In this document: piece after piece, positions 20,165 to 29,180 of the stretch | How positions within the stretch are numbered: the first letter of the stretch is position 1 | How the letters are laid out: every line of letters starts with the position of its first letter | Assembly: GCF_002896965.1 (NCBI RefSeq) | Contig: NZ_LYMM01000023.1 | Location: 1-64,000 of the forward strand | Origin: Novosphingobium guangzhouense | GTDB taxonomy: Bacteria; Pseudomonadota; Alphaproteobacteria; Sphingomonadales; Sphingomonadaceae | Direction of reading: 5' to 3' | DNA: 64,000 bases | Notes under the pieces: model-generated | What the model was told of the DNA's origin: nothing | Seen by the model: the letters and a program-made list of their open reading frames with translations, nothing else | Database searches by the model: none | Position numbers and translations under genes: made by a program

Positions 20165-20604
20165 CGCTGACGCAGCGCCTCGCACACAACCCTCAGGACG
20201 CCCGCGTCCACCGCGCCGCGCACCACGACGTGAGCGCCGTCGAACCCAATCTCGAGGCTGCCTTCTGGAGCCCGCGTGCCATCGTCGACTTCCAGCGGCA
20301 CAAACGAGATCGGCTCCATCGCCGCCCGGTTGCGCACCGTTCGCCGCCAGTAATGGAGCAAGCCCGGGCTCATGCCATGGCGCCGCGCCACCGCGCTGAT
20401 GTTGGCGCCTGGCTCAAAGCTTTCCGCGGTGATCCGCGCCTTCTCGTGTGCATCCCACCGTCGGTTGCGCTTCTGCGGGCCCAGGATTGTCGCTTCGGCT
20501 ACATCCGACTTCGCACTATGCGGCACACCGTCCCAATCCGTATTCGCACACTGTGCCGCACTGTTTAAATCGCCGTTCAAACCGCTGAAGTCATCGTCGA
20601 GCAT
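20161..20604 (-). CDS. tnpA: IS66 family accessory protein TnpA
   Basis: 147-aa IS66 Orf1 protein. A helix-turn-helix of the IS3/IS66 type is visible (RRWDAHEKARITAES, then ISAVARRHGMSPGLLHYWRR). The start has GGAG 7 nt upstream. First gene of the element. Confidence 0.9.
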   Translation of the reverse strand: MLDDDFSGLNGDLNSAAQCANTDWDGVPHSAKSDVAEATILGPQKRNRRWDAHEKARITAESFEPGANISAVARRHGMSPGLLHYWRRTVRNRAAMEPISFVPLEVDDGTRAPEGSLEIGFDGAHVVVRGAVDAGVLRVVCEALRQR

Positions 20605-20688
20605 CTTGCCATCTCCGCTGCCATTTCAAAGGCAGGGTCATTGGCTCAGCAATCAGCGCCGTCTACATGGGGCGCTCGCATCGCTAAC

Positions 20689-20696
20689 GTTTAAAC
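20689..20696. repeat. 8-bp target-site duplication, right copy
   Basis: GTTTAAAC, identical to the copy at 17557-17564. Confidence 0.85.
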
Positions 20697-20704
20697 CTCG
20701 AATT

Positions 20705-20944
20705 TTAACCAGTCATAGTTTGCCCAACAGCGATTATATCCGTGCTATCAGCCGAACGGCTGTGATCGTCACCAACAAGCTTCTCGCCTGGATCGTCGAG
20801 GTCGGGCGCAGCGTTCAAAAGAGCCGTTAGCACAGTCCTCACATCACGTTTGAGGCATTCTTGCAGCATCGGGGGGAGATCGTCCCAATCTTCGGAGGTC
20901 CGTTCGTAAGCCAGCGCCCGCGCCGCATGCTCGATCAAATCCAT
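20705..20944 (-). CDS. hypothetical protein, 79 aa
   Basis: Acidic, helical protein (EHAARALAYERTSEDWDDLP, then ECLKRDVRTVLTALL). No family recognised. The start has GAGGGGGA upstream, a strong ribosome site. The stop lies 8 bp from the right target duplication of the IS66 element, so the insertion just missed the gene. Confidence 0.6.
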   Translation of the reverse strand: MDLIEHAARALAYERTSEDWDDLPPMLQECLKRDVRTVLTALLNAAPDLDDPGEKLVGDDHSRSADSTDIIAVGQTMTG

Positions 20945-21597
20945 CTGCGAATCCCCCTCGGTCGTCCCAAACCTATCACGGTCCCGGTTTGCCGCCAGCC
21001 GTCACGTTCCCGCAGTTGGGATAAACCTTAGTCTTTTTCAGCGTTAGCACTGTCGGCCCGTCGAAGCGGCGACTGGTCGAAGCATGTTTTTAGAACACTC
21101 CTTCCTGCCCTAGTCGTAAGAGAATTTCGTTTTTGAGTCGGCGAGTTTGGCGTCGAGCCCGATCGCATAGATCAAAGGCAAAGTTCCCTGCGGCATCCGT
21201 TGCTCCGGACATGACCGTTCTACCGAGGCCAAAGCCAAAATATTCTTTCAGTTCACCGCATTTTGGCAGGAGTGCGTACACAAGTGGGTGGTCACCACAC
21301 TGCCATCAGTCTTAACCATGTTTTTCGAAATAGACGGGCGCAAAGGGTTCACGCTTCTGCAAATTATTCGGGCGATGTGTTCAAGCGGGGGTTCTCCCGC
21401 AAAAAAACGGAAAATAGCAGTGCCGGGCTGGCGTGTTTCAGGAAAGTCGCGATCGTTACCGCACCCCATGCGTTGATCGCGACGCGGGCGCGACAGAACC
21501 ACCTTCTGTCGCGCCCGCACCCTTCTTCAAAATCTTTCACTTACCGGGTGCTACCTCGGCGGGGCCCGTGGTAGATTGACCTTTGAAGGAGAAAGCT
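20945..21597. other. intergenic region with a perfect hairpin
   Basis: About 650 bp with several short frames, none convincing. The hairpin at 21484-21518 is listed separately. Confidence 0.35.
21484..21518. terminator. perfect 15-bp hairpin upstream of the IHF-like gene
   Basis: GCGGGCGCGACAGAA (21484-21498) and TTCTGTCGCGCCCGC (21504-21518) around a 5-nt loop. No T-run follows. It lies 80 bp before the IHF-like start and could be a terminator, an attenuator or a protein-binding site. Confidence 0.5.
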
Positions 21598-21903
21598 TTG
21601 GCACGCGATGGGAAGACACTGACCCGAGCACAAATCGCAAAGGCAATTAGCAGGAACACGCCGATAACCGTTGTGCAAGCTTATGCCTTCGCTGATGCGA
21701 TCCTCGAGCATATGGCCTGTGCCCTTGAGCGGGGTGAAAACGTGAAGATTTCGCGCTTCGGCACCTTTGTTCAGAGGGAGAAGGGACGGCGGCTCGCCCG
21801 AAATCCGAACACCGGCGAAAAGGCAGTTGTCACTGCCCGGCGCGTTGTGACATTCAATCCCAGCGACTTTCTTAGACAGCGTGTTGCCGGGCCGATCGAC
21901 TGA
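21598..21903 (+). CDS. HU/IHF-family DNA-binding protein (IHF alpha-like)
   Basis: 101-aa nucleoid protein of the IHF alpha type: TRAQIAKAI at the start, ISRFGTFVQREKGRRLARNPNTGE as the DNA-inserting beta arm (Pro at the tip), and VTFNPSDFLRQRV at the end. The TTG start at 21598 has AAGGAG 6 nt upstream and is preferred to the TTG at 21583, which overlaps that site. Differs enough in context (no pheT neighbour) that it may be an extra paralogue. Confidence 0.88.
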   Translation: MARDGKTLTRAQIAKAISRNTPITVVQAYAFADAILEHMACALERGENVKISRFGTFVQREKGRRLARNPNTGEKAVVTARRVVTFNPSDFLRQRVAGPID

Positions 21904-22396
21904 AGCCCCCGATGATCAAGCAGACCGCAACGTTGTAGCCCTCGTTCGGGATGTACTTGACCTAAACCAGAACCGGCAGCGCTGCGCGCTTCGAAAAAGC
22001 TCAGCGTCGCCGGAACGCCGCGCGTCTCCCCGCTAAAAGGTCCGGTTGGGCGGGAATTGAACCCACCGGCTACACCGCCGTGTGCCTCCGTGGAAGAAAC
22101 CCACACATCGAATCGCCCCACACAACGGTGGCCCGAGGGAACATTAGCACGAGGTTTGTCTAAAAACGAAAGTGGATGAGGCGTAGTCTAGACCGGTATT
22201 CCGGAGGCGTGCTGGGCCCACCTGCGTTGCTCCGCTCTAACAGTCACCCTCACATTGGCGGTGTGGCTTACCCGCGCCCTGTCTTTGCGAATTGCTTGCG
22301 GATCCATCGGCCTATCCGAATTTGCAGTGCAGCATGAAACCGAATGGCGGCGAACGACTTAGGAAGATGTGTTCATTTCTCGCTCAAGGGTTTCAT
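21904..22396. other. intergenic region upstream of the glycosyltransferase
   Basis: About 490 bp. A tRNA T-arm-like segment occurs on the minus strand near 22045-22070, but no complete tRNA can be folded. Nothing else seen. Confidence 0.35.
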
Positions 22397-24718
22397 ATGA
22401 TGCGCATGACATTCGCTCGAGACCCTGAGTTCGGGCGCGAAGTCGCTGGCGTCCACTCGATCTTCGAGGCTAGTGGCACAAAACCTCAAAAACAGATGCG
22501 TGTGGCGCTTGTAGGTAATTTTGCCCCTCGCAAATGCGGTATCGCCACATTCACGACCGACGTATTTGAGAAGCTTTGCGAATTTCATCCGGAAATCGCG
22601 GTGGACGTTTATCCGCTGGATGATCCGGACACACCTCTTGAATATACGGGCGTAGCGGACACCATCGCCCGTGGTGATCCGGAGGACTATGCCCGCGTCG
22701 CCCGCCGGATCAACGAGGCCGGGGTTGATGCGGTCTGGCTCCAACACGAGTATGGCATTTTCGGCGGTCCTGATGGCGAGATGGTCATTCAGTTCGTCGA
22801 TCGGCTGGCCGCACCTTTGGTGCTGACTCTCCACACGGTGCTGGGAGAGCCTTCCGCGCGCCAGGACGGCATCCTGCGCCATCTCGTGACCCGCGCCTCG
22901 CGCATCATGGTGATGTCGCGTCATTCGCGCGACCTGCTGGAGAGTGAATACGGCGCACCGCCAGGCATTCTGGAGGTCATCGACCACGGCGCGCCGGACC
23001 GACCGTTCGGCCGTCAGGACGAATTCAAATCGATGCTGGGCTTGTCAGGCCGCAAGGTACTTATGACATTCGGCCTGCTTGGCCCGGGCAAGGGGCTGGA
23101 GCATGCGATCCGCTCACTCCCCGCGATAGTGGCTCGCCATCCCGAGGCGCTCTATCGCATCGTCGGCGCCACCCATCCAAACCTCGTCGTCGAGGAAGGC
23201 GAGGCCTACCGCCACGAGCTCATCGCCTTGGCCGAAGATCTTGGCGTGGCCGATCACATCATGTGGGACAACCGGTTCCTCGAAACGCCGGAACTGCTCG
23301 ACCAATTGGAAGCTTGTGACATTTACCTCACGCCCTATCCGGGGCTGGAGCAATCCACATCCGGAACTCTGAGCTACGCGGTGGCGCTGGGCAAGGCTGT
23401 CATCTCAACGCCCTATGTCCATGCGCGCGAACTGCTTGCGCAGGACGTTGGGCGGCTGATCTGCCCTTGCTCCAGCGAAGCCATTGCCGAAGCCGTCAAT
23501 GCCCTCCTTGATGCGCCGGAGGAGATCGCCGCCATGCAGCGGCGTGCCTATGATCGTGGGCGGGCCACCGTCTGGCCGCGATTTGCCGACGCCTCCGCGC
23601 GCTTGGTCGCTCATGCGGTAGCGCCCCAGCTGACGGCGCCGCCGGCCACCGCCATTCCGGGGCTCGCCGCAGTGCTGGCGATGAGCGATGCGACTGGCAT
23701 GCTCCAGCATTCGATCGGCGTGGTTCCAGACCGTCGCCACGGCTACTGCCTCGACGATAATGCCCGCGCGCTCATGCTGATGAACGTGGCGCAGGGTCTA
23801 TCCGCAGCGGAGCGGATGAAGTGGACGCTCGCCTATGCCGCCTTTGTGCAATCCGCCTGGAATCCCGATCTTGGGCGTTTCCGGAACTTCATGCGGTTCG
23901 ACCGCAGTTGGTGCGAGGATGAGGGCTCCGAAGACTCGAATGGCCGAGCGATCTGGGCTCTGGGCGAGACTTATGCGAGGTCGCCCGATGAGGGCGTCGC
24001 TGAATGGGCGCTTCACCTCTACGACGATGTGAACAAGAACATGGCGCCGCTGGGCGCCCCCCGAGCAATCGCCTTTGCCATGCTCGGCGCCTGCGCGGTG
24101 CTGCGCCGCGATCCAGGGCATCGCGCCTCGCGCGATGCTGCTGAGCACGGCGGCGACATCCTGATTCGTCTGCTTTGCGAGAGAGGACGGCCGGACTGGG
24201 CGTGGTTCGAAGCGGTTATCGGCTATGACAATCCGCGCCTGCCGCAGGCCCTGATCGAAGCTGGCGCGCTGCTGGGGCAGGAGCACTGGACCAGCGCAGG
24301 TCTGGAAACGCTGGAATGGATATGCACTCAGCAGATTTCGGCGAAGCGCCAGTTCCGGCCAATCGGCTCGGAGAGCTTCCACAAAGAGCACAACTACCTG
24401 CCTTTCGACCAGCAGCCGCTCGAAGCGCAGGCGGCGATCGAGGCTGCAGGATCGGCATGGCGAGTAACCGGTGACACGTTCTGGCGCGAACATGCGATTA
24501 TGGCATGGCGATGGTTCTTTGGCGAAAATGACCGGGGTGCGATCCTTGCTGACATTGCGACGGGGCGTTGCCGGGATGGCGTGACTCCACGCGGGGCCAA
24601 CGCGAATTGCGGCGCGGAGTCGATACTGGCCTTCCAGTTGTCGCATTATGCGCTTATGGAAATGGTCCCTCTTTCCACCCCGCTCCCGCGGGAAGGAGAA
24701 ATGCTTGAACCGGCCTGA
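22397..24718 (+). CDS. GT4-type glycosyltransferase fused to an alpha/alpha-toroid domain
   Basis: About 773 aa. Residues 30-410 are a GT-B glycosyltransferase: VALVGNFAPRKCGIATFTTD at the start, VLMTFGLLGPGKGLEHAI as the start of the second Rossmann half, and STSGTLSYAVALGKAVISTP as the nucleotide-sugar part. Residues 430-760 form a helical domain like the alpha/alpha-toroids of sugar epimerases and glycosidases (HGYCLDDNARAL, FDQQPLEAQAAIEAA). It overlaps the GH130 gene by 14 bp, so the two act together, perhaps in making a mannoside or storage oligosaccharide. The start is uncertain (22292, 22334 and 22397 are possible). Confidence 0.85.
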   Translation: MMRMTFARDPEFGREVAGVHSIFEASGTKPQKQMRVALVGNFAPRKCGIATFTTDVFEKLCEFHPEIAVDVYPLDDPDTPLEYTGVADTIARGDPEDYARVARRINEAGVDAVWLQHEYGIFGGPDGEMVIQFVDRLAAPLVLTLHTVLGEPSARQDGILRHLVTRASRIMVMSRHSRDLLESEYGAPPGILEVIDHGAPDRPFGRQDEFKSMLGLSGRKVLMTFGLLGPGKGLEHAIRSLPAIVARHPEALYRIVGATHPNLVVEEGEAYRHELIALAEDLGVADHIMWDNRFLETPELLDQLEACDIYLTPYPGLEQSTSGTLSYAVALGKAVISTPYVHARELLAQDVGRLICPCSSEAIAEAVNALLDAPEEIAAMQRRAYDRGRATVWPRFADASARLVAHAVAPQLTAPPATAIPGLAAVLAMSDATGMLQHSIGVVPDRRHGYCLDDNARALMLMNVAQGLSAAERMKWTLAYAAFVQSAWNPDLGRFRNFMRFDRSWCEDEGSEDSNGRAIWALGETYARSPDEGVAEWALHLYDDVNKNMAPLGAPRAIAFAMLGACAVLRRDPGHRASRDAAEHGGDILIRLLCERGRPDWAWFEAVIGYDNPRLPQALIEAGALLGQEHWTSAGLETLEWICTQQISAKRQFRPIGSESFHKEHNYLPFDQQPLEAQAAIEAAGSAWRVTGDTFWREHAIMAWRWFFGENDRGAILADIATGRCRDGVTPRGANANCGAESILAFQLSHYALMEMVPLSTPLPREGEMLEPA

Positions 24719-26015
24719 GAACGTTTGGTCTGAGCCGCTTCGCATCTTCGAGACGCGTCTGCACGCCGATCCGGCGCGCGTGGTTATACGCCCCTTTCAT
24801 CTCGGCTGGCAGGCGAAGAACGCGCCCGGAGGTCGGGCGCTGGCCTTGGTGAATGACATTGCCGCACTCACCGAGGAGCGCGCCGCAGTAGAGTATGAGC
24901 GCGTGCTACGCGACTTCAAGGAACGCCACTGGCAGACCGAAAGGATTTTCGCCTGCCGCTTCGACGAAGTGGCGAGCAATCTCGAGCTTGATCCCGCCCT
25001 GTTCTCGGAAACCAAGCAGCGGCTGATCGGCTCGTACTTCTGCCATGAGTATACTTTCGCCGCCGCTGCGCTCATGAATCCGTCTATCGTGCCTTCGCCC
25101 GACCAGACAGGACTGCAGGGCGGCTGCGTGCGTTTCATCATGAGCCTGCGCGCGGTGGGCGAAGGCCACATCAGTTCGATCGCCTTTCGCGAGGGTATCG
25201 CGGAATGCAACGGCGATTTCCGGCTCTGGCCGCAGGCCGCCTTCGCGACATCGGTGGAACTGGACGAGGAGGACCAGTTCGATGCCGATTGCTCGGTGTC
25301 GGTCCATCGCCATGCGGAATCGAGCCTGTCCAACACGGTGATCTTCCCGATAACCGAGCAGCAGCGCGGCGGCCTGGAGGATTTGCGCCTTGTGCGCTTC
25401 GATCATGGCGGCGGCGATTTCGAATGGGTCGGTACCTACACCGCCTATTCCGGCAGTTCGATCCGGTCGGAATTGCTGCGCACCCGTGATTTCCAGCGTT
25501 TCGATCTCGAACCGATCCGAGGGGAGGCGGGCCGCAACAAGGGCATGGCCCTGTTCCCTGAGAAGATCGACGGACAATTCGCCATGGTCGGGCGGCAGGA
25601 CGGCAAGAACCTGTTCCTGCTTAAATCGGACACTATCGATACGTGGGACGACGAGGGCGTTTTGCTGATGGAGCCCAAGTACCCTTGGGAATTTATCCAG
25701 ATCGGCAATTGCGGCAGCCCGATCCCAATCGATGAAGGTTGGCTGATGTTCACGCATGGGGTCGGCGCCATGCGAAAGTATGCCCTCGGCTGTGCGCTGC
25801 TCGATCGTAACGACCCCAGCAAGGTGCTCGCTCGTACGCCCGAGCCGGTGCTCACGGCGGAAAATGCGGACCGTTCGGGTTACGTGCCCAATGTCATTTA
25901 CACTTGCGGCGCGCTCAAGGTCGAGGATCGGTTGCTGATCCCCTATGGAATATCCGACAGTACCGTGGGCTTCGCGACCTGTTCGATAGACTCCCTGCTT
26001 GCGATGATGGAGTAG
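24705..26015 (+). CDS. GH130-like glycoside phosphorylase/hydrolase
   Basis: 436-aa five-bladed beta-propeller enzyme of the GH130 (beta-mannoside phosphorylase) group. The motif GGLEDLRLVRFD matches the family EDPR motif; GNCGSPIPIDEGWLMFTHGVG and IPYGISDSTVGFA are typical of the substrate and phosphate site. The TTG start at 24705 has AAGGAG 6 nt upstream and overlaps the glycosyltransferase by 14 bp. The Pro of EDPR is Leu here. Phosphorolysis rather than hydrolysis is the common activity, but the substrate is unknown. Confidence 0.85.
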   Translation: MNRPENVWSEPLRIFETRLHADPARVVIRPFHLGWQAKNAPGGRALALVNDIAALTEERAAVEYERVLRDFKERHWQTERIFACRFDEVASNLELDPALFSETKQRLIGSYFCHEYTFAAAALMNPSIVPSPDQTGLQGGCVRFIMSLRAVGEGHISSIAFREGIAECNGDFRLWPQAAFATSVELDEEDQFDADCSVSVHRHAESSLSNTVIFPITEQQRGGLEDLRLVRFDHGGGDFEWVGTYTAYSGSSIRSELLRTRDFQRFDLEPIRGEAGRNKGMALFPEKIDGQFAMVGRQDGKNLFLLKSDTIDTWDDEGVLLMEPKYPWEFIQIGNCGSPIPIDEGWLMFTHGVGAMRKYALGCALLDRNDPSKVLARTPEPVLTAENADRSGYVPNVIYTCGALKVEDRLLIPYGISDSTVGFATCSIDSLLAMME

Positions 26016-26113
26016 TTGGTGACGGGCGATTTACGGCGCTCGCCTGTGCGAATAATGCGCCGCCCTTAAGTACTGCCTAATGCCGATCTTTCACAAGGAG
26101 GAACGGTTAATCC

Positions 26114-26302
26114 ATGACAAAGATGAACATGAATACTGCCACTGCAACGCAATTGGATGCTGTCCCGCAACTTCACGGGCATGGCTTTGAAATCGTGCGT
26201 TATCGCGAGGATCGTGGAAGGTTCACCGCGCTGCGGCAGCTTGAAGAGGTGCCAGGCATGGCTGGGAAGAGCAAGGGACTGGAAGCATTTTTAACTCTTT
26301 AG
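26114..26302 (+). CDS. stand-alone helix-hairpin-helix protein (ComEA-like)
   Basis: 62-aa protein consisting of one ComEA-type HhH DNA-binding domain: MNTATATQLDAVPQLHGHG, IVRYREDRGRFTALRQLEEV and PGMAGKSKG follow the family pattern. ComEA proteins normally have a signal or membrane part; none is present, so this one is cytoplasmic. AGGAGG lies 8-13 nt before the start. The second hairpin is a bit short. Confidence 0.75.
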   Translation: MTKMNMNTATATQLDAVPQLHGHGFEIVRYREDRGRFTALRQLEEVPGMAGKSKGLEAFLTL

Positions 26303-26714
26303 GCCGCCATTTGTGCGGACTATCTATGGTTCCAGTTACGCGACCCCGCAATTTCGCGGCGATAATCCGCACAATTTCCGACGCAAGCCTGTCGTAGGTC
26401 GTGGAAGTCGTTGAAGGGTATCACCGTCGACGGCTTTGCACGACGAACGGCTTTACGCACTACGACTGATACGAACGTTTGCTTCACGTTTCGAGTGGCC
26501 ATCTTCCCGTGGAAATTGGCCAGGTTGGGCGGAACACACCGATATGTGGACCCGACGGCGTTGCTGGATCCGCTTTTTTTCCTTCATGCTGAATTCTGAA
26601 AAGGCGGGCCTTTTGACTGAGGCGGTTTTGCACGCATAAGCGGGATGAAAGCTTTGCGCAGATCGGCCTGCTCGCGACATCCGCAGGCAGGCCGAACAAT
26701 CAAGCTCAATCAGA
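26303..26714. other. intergenic region
   Basis: 412 bp without a supported gene. An inverted repeat CGGCCTGC/GCAGGCCG at 26664-26694 could terminate the minus-strand gene at 26715. Confidence 0.35.
26664..26694 (-). terminator. possible terminator hairpin
   Basis: CGGCCTGC (26664-26671) and GCAGGCCG (26687-26694), 15-nt loop, 20 bp beyond the stop of the minus-strand gene. No T-run. Confidence 0.35.
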
Positions 26715-27008
26715 TCAGATTTCTCCGCCAGCTTCCGTCATAACATCGCGAACGACATCGACCTGATCATCATTCACGTCGACGGAAACGGTGATCGCCC
26801 CCTCCAAGGCTGGTTCGCTGTTCTTGTCAAAGCCCGGATGTCCGCTTTCAGCGTCTGCGCCGGCTTCGACAACCCCCGCGCTGTTGGCATTCGATTCTGG
26901 TTCGATGAAGATATCAGTTCGTTCGACACCATGCTCTTGAACAAGGTGTTCCACCGCAAGCTCCGCTTCGCGGCGGCTCTCGAACCGGCCGGTAACTGTA
27001 TCACCCAT
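26715..27008 (-). CDS. small conserved stress-type protein, 97 aa
   Basis: Starts MGDTVTGRFESRREAELAVE and has GVERTDIFIEP, then an acidic linker and a second beta-alpha unit (ITVSVDVNDDQVDVVRDVM). The layout of two beta-alpha units resembles general-stress proteins of the YflT/17M type found in sphingomonads. AAAAGGAGA lies before the ATG at 27008. Function unknown. Confidence 0.7.
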   Translation of the reverse strand: MGDTVTGRFESRREAELAVEHLVQEHGVERTDIFIEPESNANSAGVVEAGADAESGHPGFDKNSEPALEGAITVSVDVNDDQVDVVRDVMTEAGGEI

Positions 27009-27151
27009 GGTCTTCTCCTTTTGATGCACTCTATCCCGTCACGACTTGGATCGATAACTGGTGATGACACGCGATCGGCCATCCTTCGTATCGGACGCGG
27101 TGCCGGCCCGAGGAGCCTGGCCTGTCATGCCGCGCCGTCGGATCGTTGCCA

Positions 27152-27970
27152 TCACCGATTACTTGCTGGTCGCGGACTGTTATCATCGGCACTGAGCGAG
27201 GTTGGCTCGGCCATCTTTCGATGCTGTTCGGCAAGGACTGCGGCTGGCATCACATGAGCCACTGCAGCCTGGATCTTGTTCTTCCATCCCGAGACGATGT
27301 GCGCGTCACCGTTCATCAGCGCGTTCCAACCGTCGCGCGCGACGTCAGCGGGATCGCTCTTGCTTTCTGACGCGCCCACGCTGGTGTCGAGCATGTCGGC
27401 GCGATCGAAGAACTCGGTCTCGACTGGTCCGGGCATGAGTGTCGTGACAGTCACGCCTTTTGCCTCCTTGATCTCGTTGCGCAGCGCGTCGGCAAAGCTG
27501 TCCACGAAAGCCTTGGTGCCGTTGTAGACCGCCTGAAAGCTGCCCGGAATGAAGCCGGCGATGGACCCGGTAATCAGTACTTTGCCATCGTCGCGTGCCA
27601 CCATTCCCTTTACCACCTGTTGCAACAGATAAAGCGTGCCGGTAATGTTGGTATCGACCACCCGGCGCCAGTCGGCGACATCCTGCTCGAGGAAACCGTG
27701 GCCCAGCCCCCGGCCCGCATTGGCGCAGAGAAGATCAATGCGGCGGCCAGCAGTGGCGGCCAGCAAGGTATCGACGCCTTCCAGGGTCGACAGGTCGGCT
27801 TGCACCGCGTCTACCGAAACGCCGTGCAGCCTAAAGTCCTGTGCGGCCGCCTCGATAAGTCCTTCGTCCGCGACGACCAGCAGGTCGAAGCCGTTTTCGG
27901 CGGCTATGCTCGCCAGTTCAAAGCCGATGCCGGTGGAGGCGCCGGTGACGATCGCGAATTTGTCAGCCAT
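27152..27970 (-). CDS. SDR family oxidoreductase
   Basis: 272-aa short-chain dehydrogenase. NAD(P)-binding TGASTGIG is at residues 9-16, the structural NAG is in LCANAGRG, the catalytic Ser in ITGSIAG, and Tyr-x-x-x-Lys in YNGTK. It is the third gene of an operon with SRPBCC and alcohol dehydrogenase genes; only 10 bp separate it from the dehydrogenase stop. AGGA precedes the start. Substrate unknown. Confidence 0.92.
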   Translation of the reverse strand: MADKFAIVTGASTGIGFELASIAAENGFDLLVVADEGLIEAAAQDFRLHGVSVDAVQADLSTLEGVDTLLAATAGRRIDLLCANAGRGLGHGFLEQDVADWRRVVDTNITGTLYLLQQVVKGMVARDDGKVLITGSIAGFIPGSFQAVYNGTKAFVDSFADALRNEIKEAKGVTVTTLMPGPVETEFFDRADMLDTSVGASESKSDPADVARDGWNALMNGDAHIVSGWKNKIQAAVAHVMPAAVLAEQHRKMAEPTSLSADDNSPRPASNR

Positions 27971-27980
27971 GATGCGTGTC

Positions 27981-29180
27981 CTATTCTGCCGCGACGGCGG
28001 TTTCGGTGAAGCCGGGCTTGAGTACGACCTTGGTGACTTCGTTCTGGTTGTCGTGGAACATCCGGTAGCCCTTGGGCGCGTCCTCCAGGCTCATCCGGTG
28101 CGAGATCAGGAAGGTCGTGTCGATCTTCCCCTCGACGATCGCGTTGAGCAGCCCCGGCATGTAATGCTGCACGCTGGTTTGCCCGGTCTTGAGCGTCAGC
28201 CCCTTTTCCATGAAGGCGCCGAGCGGGAACTTGTCGACAATGCCGCCATAGACGGCGGGCATCGAGACACGGCCACCCTTGCGGCAGGCAACAATCGCCT
28301 GGCGGATCGAATGAATGCGATCCGTGCCAAGCATCAGCGAGGCCTTGATCTGATCGACCACATTATCGACGAAGAAGCCATGCGCTTCCAGGCCCACCGC
28401 GTCGATCACCGCATCGGGCCCTATCCCGCCAGTCATCTCCATCAGGGCTTCGTAAGTCTTGGATTCCTCGAAATTGATGGTCTCGGCACCGAACCTGCGG
28501 GCCAGTTCCAGCCTGCGGGGGAAGTGGTCGATGGCGATCACCCTCGCCGCGCCCATCAGGAAGGCCGATTGCACCGCGAACAGACCGACCGGGCCGCAGC
28601 CCCACACCGCAACAATGTCGCCCGGCTCGATGTCGGCGTTTTCAGCTGCCTGCCAGCCCGTGGGGAGGATGTCGGACAAAAACAGGACTTCGTCGTCGTC
28701 AAGCCCTTCGGGCACGACAATCGGGCCGACGTCGGAGAACGGCACGCGCACGTATTCCGCCTGGCCCCCGGCATAGCCACCGGTCAGGTGGCTGTAGCCG
28801 AACAGTCCTGACATCGGCTGACCGTAAAGCTCCATGCCGATGTCCTGATTGTCGGCCGGGTTGCCGTTGTCGCAGGCGGAGTACTGGTGCTTGCCGCAGT
28901 GATAACAGCTTCCGCAGGCAATGGTGAAAGGCACGACGACGCGCTGCCCCTTGACCAGCGTCGATCCGGGGCCGGTCTCGACGACTTCGCCCATGAACTC
29001 GTGGCCCAGGATGTCGCCAGCCTTCATGGTGGGGATGTACCCATCGTAGAGGTGAAGGTCAGATCCACAGATCGCGGTCGAGGTGATCTTGATGATGGCG
29101 TCGCGCGGGTTCAGGATTTCAGGGTCGTCGACCGTATCGACGCGGACGTCATGCTTGCCGTGCCAGGTGAGCGCGCGCAT
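27981..29180 (-). CDS. zinc-dependent alcohol dehydrogenase (MDR family)
   Basis: 399-aa medium-chain dehydrogenase, like glutathione-independent formaldehyde dehydrogenases. Catalytic zinc ligands lie in [12 protein letters not shown] (Cys) and GHEFMGEVV (His-Glu). The structural zinc lobe [15 protein letters not shown] has its cysteines. The NAD motif [15 protein letters not shown] is present. Its ATG (29180) shares one base with the stop of the SRPBCC gene (TGATG), which indicates coupled translation. Confidence 0.93.
   Translation of the reverse strand: MRALTWHGKHDVRVDTVDDPEILNPRDAIIKITSTAICGSDLHLYDGYIPTMKAGDILGHEFMGEVVETGPGSTLVKGQRVVVPFTIACGSCYHCGKHQYSACDNGNPADNQDIGMELYGQPMSGLFGYSHLTGGYAGGQAEYVRVPFSDVGPIVVPEGLDDDEVLFLSDILPTGWQAAENADIEPGDIVAVWGCGPVGLFAVQSAFLMGAARVIAIDHFPRRLELARRFGAETINFEESKTYEALMEMTGGIGPDAVIDAVGLEAHGFFVDNVVDQIKASLMLGTDRIHSIRQAIVACRKGGRVSMPAVYGGIVDKFPLGAFMEKGLTLKTGQTSVQHYMPGLLNAIVEGKIDTTFLISHRMSLEDAPKGYRMFHDNQNEVTKVVLKPGFTETAVAAE

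Larger units (their letters stand above)
17565..20688 (-). mobile_element. complete IS66-family insertion sequence, 3,124 bp
   Basis: Bounded by imperfect inverted repeats that start GTTAGCG: left GTTAGCGGTGCGAG (17565) and right, read inward, GTTAGCGATGCGAG (20688). Similarity extends for about 37 bp with about 30 matches. An 8-bp target duplication GTTTAAAC flanks it. It carries tnpA, tnpB, tnpC and a UPF0149 passenger gene, all on the minus strand and partly overlapping. All reading frames look intact, so it may be active. Confidence 0.93.

Noticed and set aside
20705..20944. Disruption of the 79-aa gene by the IS66 element.
   Set aside because: Its stop codon lies before the target duplication, so the coding part is whole.
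22030..22140. tRNA- or tmRNA-like segment on the minus strand (T-arm-like GGTTCAATTCC, GGGGCGATTCGATG).
   Set aside because: The T-arm folds, but no matching acceptor stem, anticodon arm or CCA end can be found, and a tmRNA tag frame is not visible.
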